Assembly: GCA_963205005.1 (NCBI GenBank)
Contig: CAUJHW010000050.1
Span: forward strand, 1-62,569
Reading direction: 5' to 3'
Origin: Pseudomonadota bacterium
Lineage (GTDB): Bacteria > Pseudomonadota > Alphaproteobacteria > Caulobacterales > Caulobacteraceae
Length of the DNA: 62,569 nucleotides
Made by a program: the position numbers and the translations under genes. The notes under the pieces were generated by a model. It worked only from the letters and a program-made list of their open reading frames with translations. It made no database searches and was not told where the DNA came from. This document shows, in pieces, positions 62,461 to 62,569 of this stretch. Within the stretch, counting starts at the first letter, position 1. Each line of letters opens with the position of its first letter.

Positions 62461-62514
62461 CCTCCCCCTCCGGGGGAGGGGGACCGCGAAGCGGTGGAGG
62501 GGGTTTCCGCCGCG
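62461..62514. repeat. Interspersed palindromic repeat, family A (copy 2)
   Basis: Matches 14915-14967 almost base for base (hairpin arms CCTCCCCCTCCGGGGGAGG, then GACCGCGAAGCGGTGG and GGGGGTTTCCGCC). It stands just upstream of the pdeM start. Beyond it, to 62569, only low-complexity C/G-runs are seen. Confidence 0.78.
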
Positions 62515-62569
62515 ACGACGGCCGGGGGGGACGGGCCCCCCCACGGCGTCGACCACCCCACCCCCCCAC

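Noticed and set aside
62515..62569. Coding extension of pdeM through the right edge
   Set aside because: The sequence is dominated by C- and G-runs beyond the repeat and encodes no recognisable protein; possibly a low-quality contig end.

Overview
The window is a 62.6 kb chromosomal segment of very high GC content from an alphaproteobacterium, most likely Caulobacteraceae and plausibly Phenylobacterium or a close relative. Supporting signs are the two PEPxxWA-CTERM proteins, two LexA boxes of the alphaproteobacterial GTTC-N7-GTTC type, the lipid A gene order msbA / DUF374 / waaA / lpxK, the ubiA-rsmE-gshA neighbourhood, a DUF6356 protein, and tightly packed genes with many 4-bp overlaps. The genus is an inference. 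No rRNA, tRNA, CRISPR array, prophage or transposase gene was seen.

Layout. 1-4.7 kb: surface glycan genes (rfbF fragment, sulfotransferase, M23 peptidase, TPR/SPINDLY glycosyltransferase, SemiSWEET). 4.7-8.4 kb: HWE-type histidine kinase, purD, SRPBCC protein, phosphotransferase. 8.4-17.4 kb: a translationally coupled lipid A/Kdo operon on the minus strand (msbA, DUF374 acyltransferase, a zinc-type CDF exporter, waaA, lpxK), followed by a tyrosine phosphatase, DUF4170, CysQ-like phosphatase and PmbA. 17.6-24.3 kb: MAPEG, UbiD, lipocalin, the first PEP-CTERM protein, YjbR, methyltransferase, orphan ParA and DUF808. 24.3-30.9 kb: first 'DLSGxW' secreted protein, MFS transporter, second PEP-CTERM protein, SOS-box VOC protein, methyltransferase, YjbR, desaturase. 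31-39.5 kb: ubiA, an ABC exporter with a putative leader-peptide attenuator, a YcaQ-type glycosylase behind a LexA box, PPK2, rsmE and gshA. 39.5-49 kb: M13 peptidase, thioredoxin-like protein, YtcJ-like amidohydrolase, RcnB-like protein, a LuxR-HTH/alpha-beta-hydrolase fusion regulator, and a redoxin/2OG-oxygenase fusion. 49-60.3 kb: an accessory cell-envelope module (secreted amidohydrolase, TonB receptor, Tat-exported DHDPS-like aldolase/lyase, PQQ dehydrogenase, cytochrome c-NHL fusion, DsbA-like protein, second 'DLSGxW' protein, cytochrome c lipoprotein). 60.3-62.4 kb: hypotheticals, an LprI-domain protein and pdeM.

The most interesting signals are these. (1) A directional palindrome, CCCCCAA(T/A)(C/T)GGGGGAG, lies 56-94 nt ahead of both PEP-CTERM genes and of a small secreted protein that directly follows the LuxR/hydrolase regulator; this suggests an undescribed envelope regulon. 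(2) The periplasmic oxidation module built around a Tat-exported DHDPS homologue and a cytochrome c-NHL fusion. (3) A promoter, 17-codon PPP-containing ORF and hairpin ahead of an ABC exporter. (4) LexA boxes ahead of a YcaQ-type DNA glycosylase and a VOC protein. (5) Palindromic repeats that sit almost only between convergent genes. Everything here was read by eye; no database search was run.
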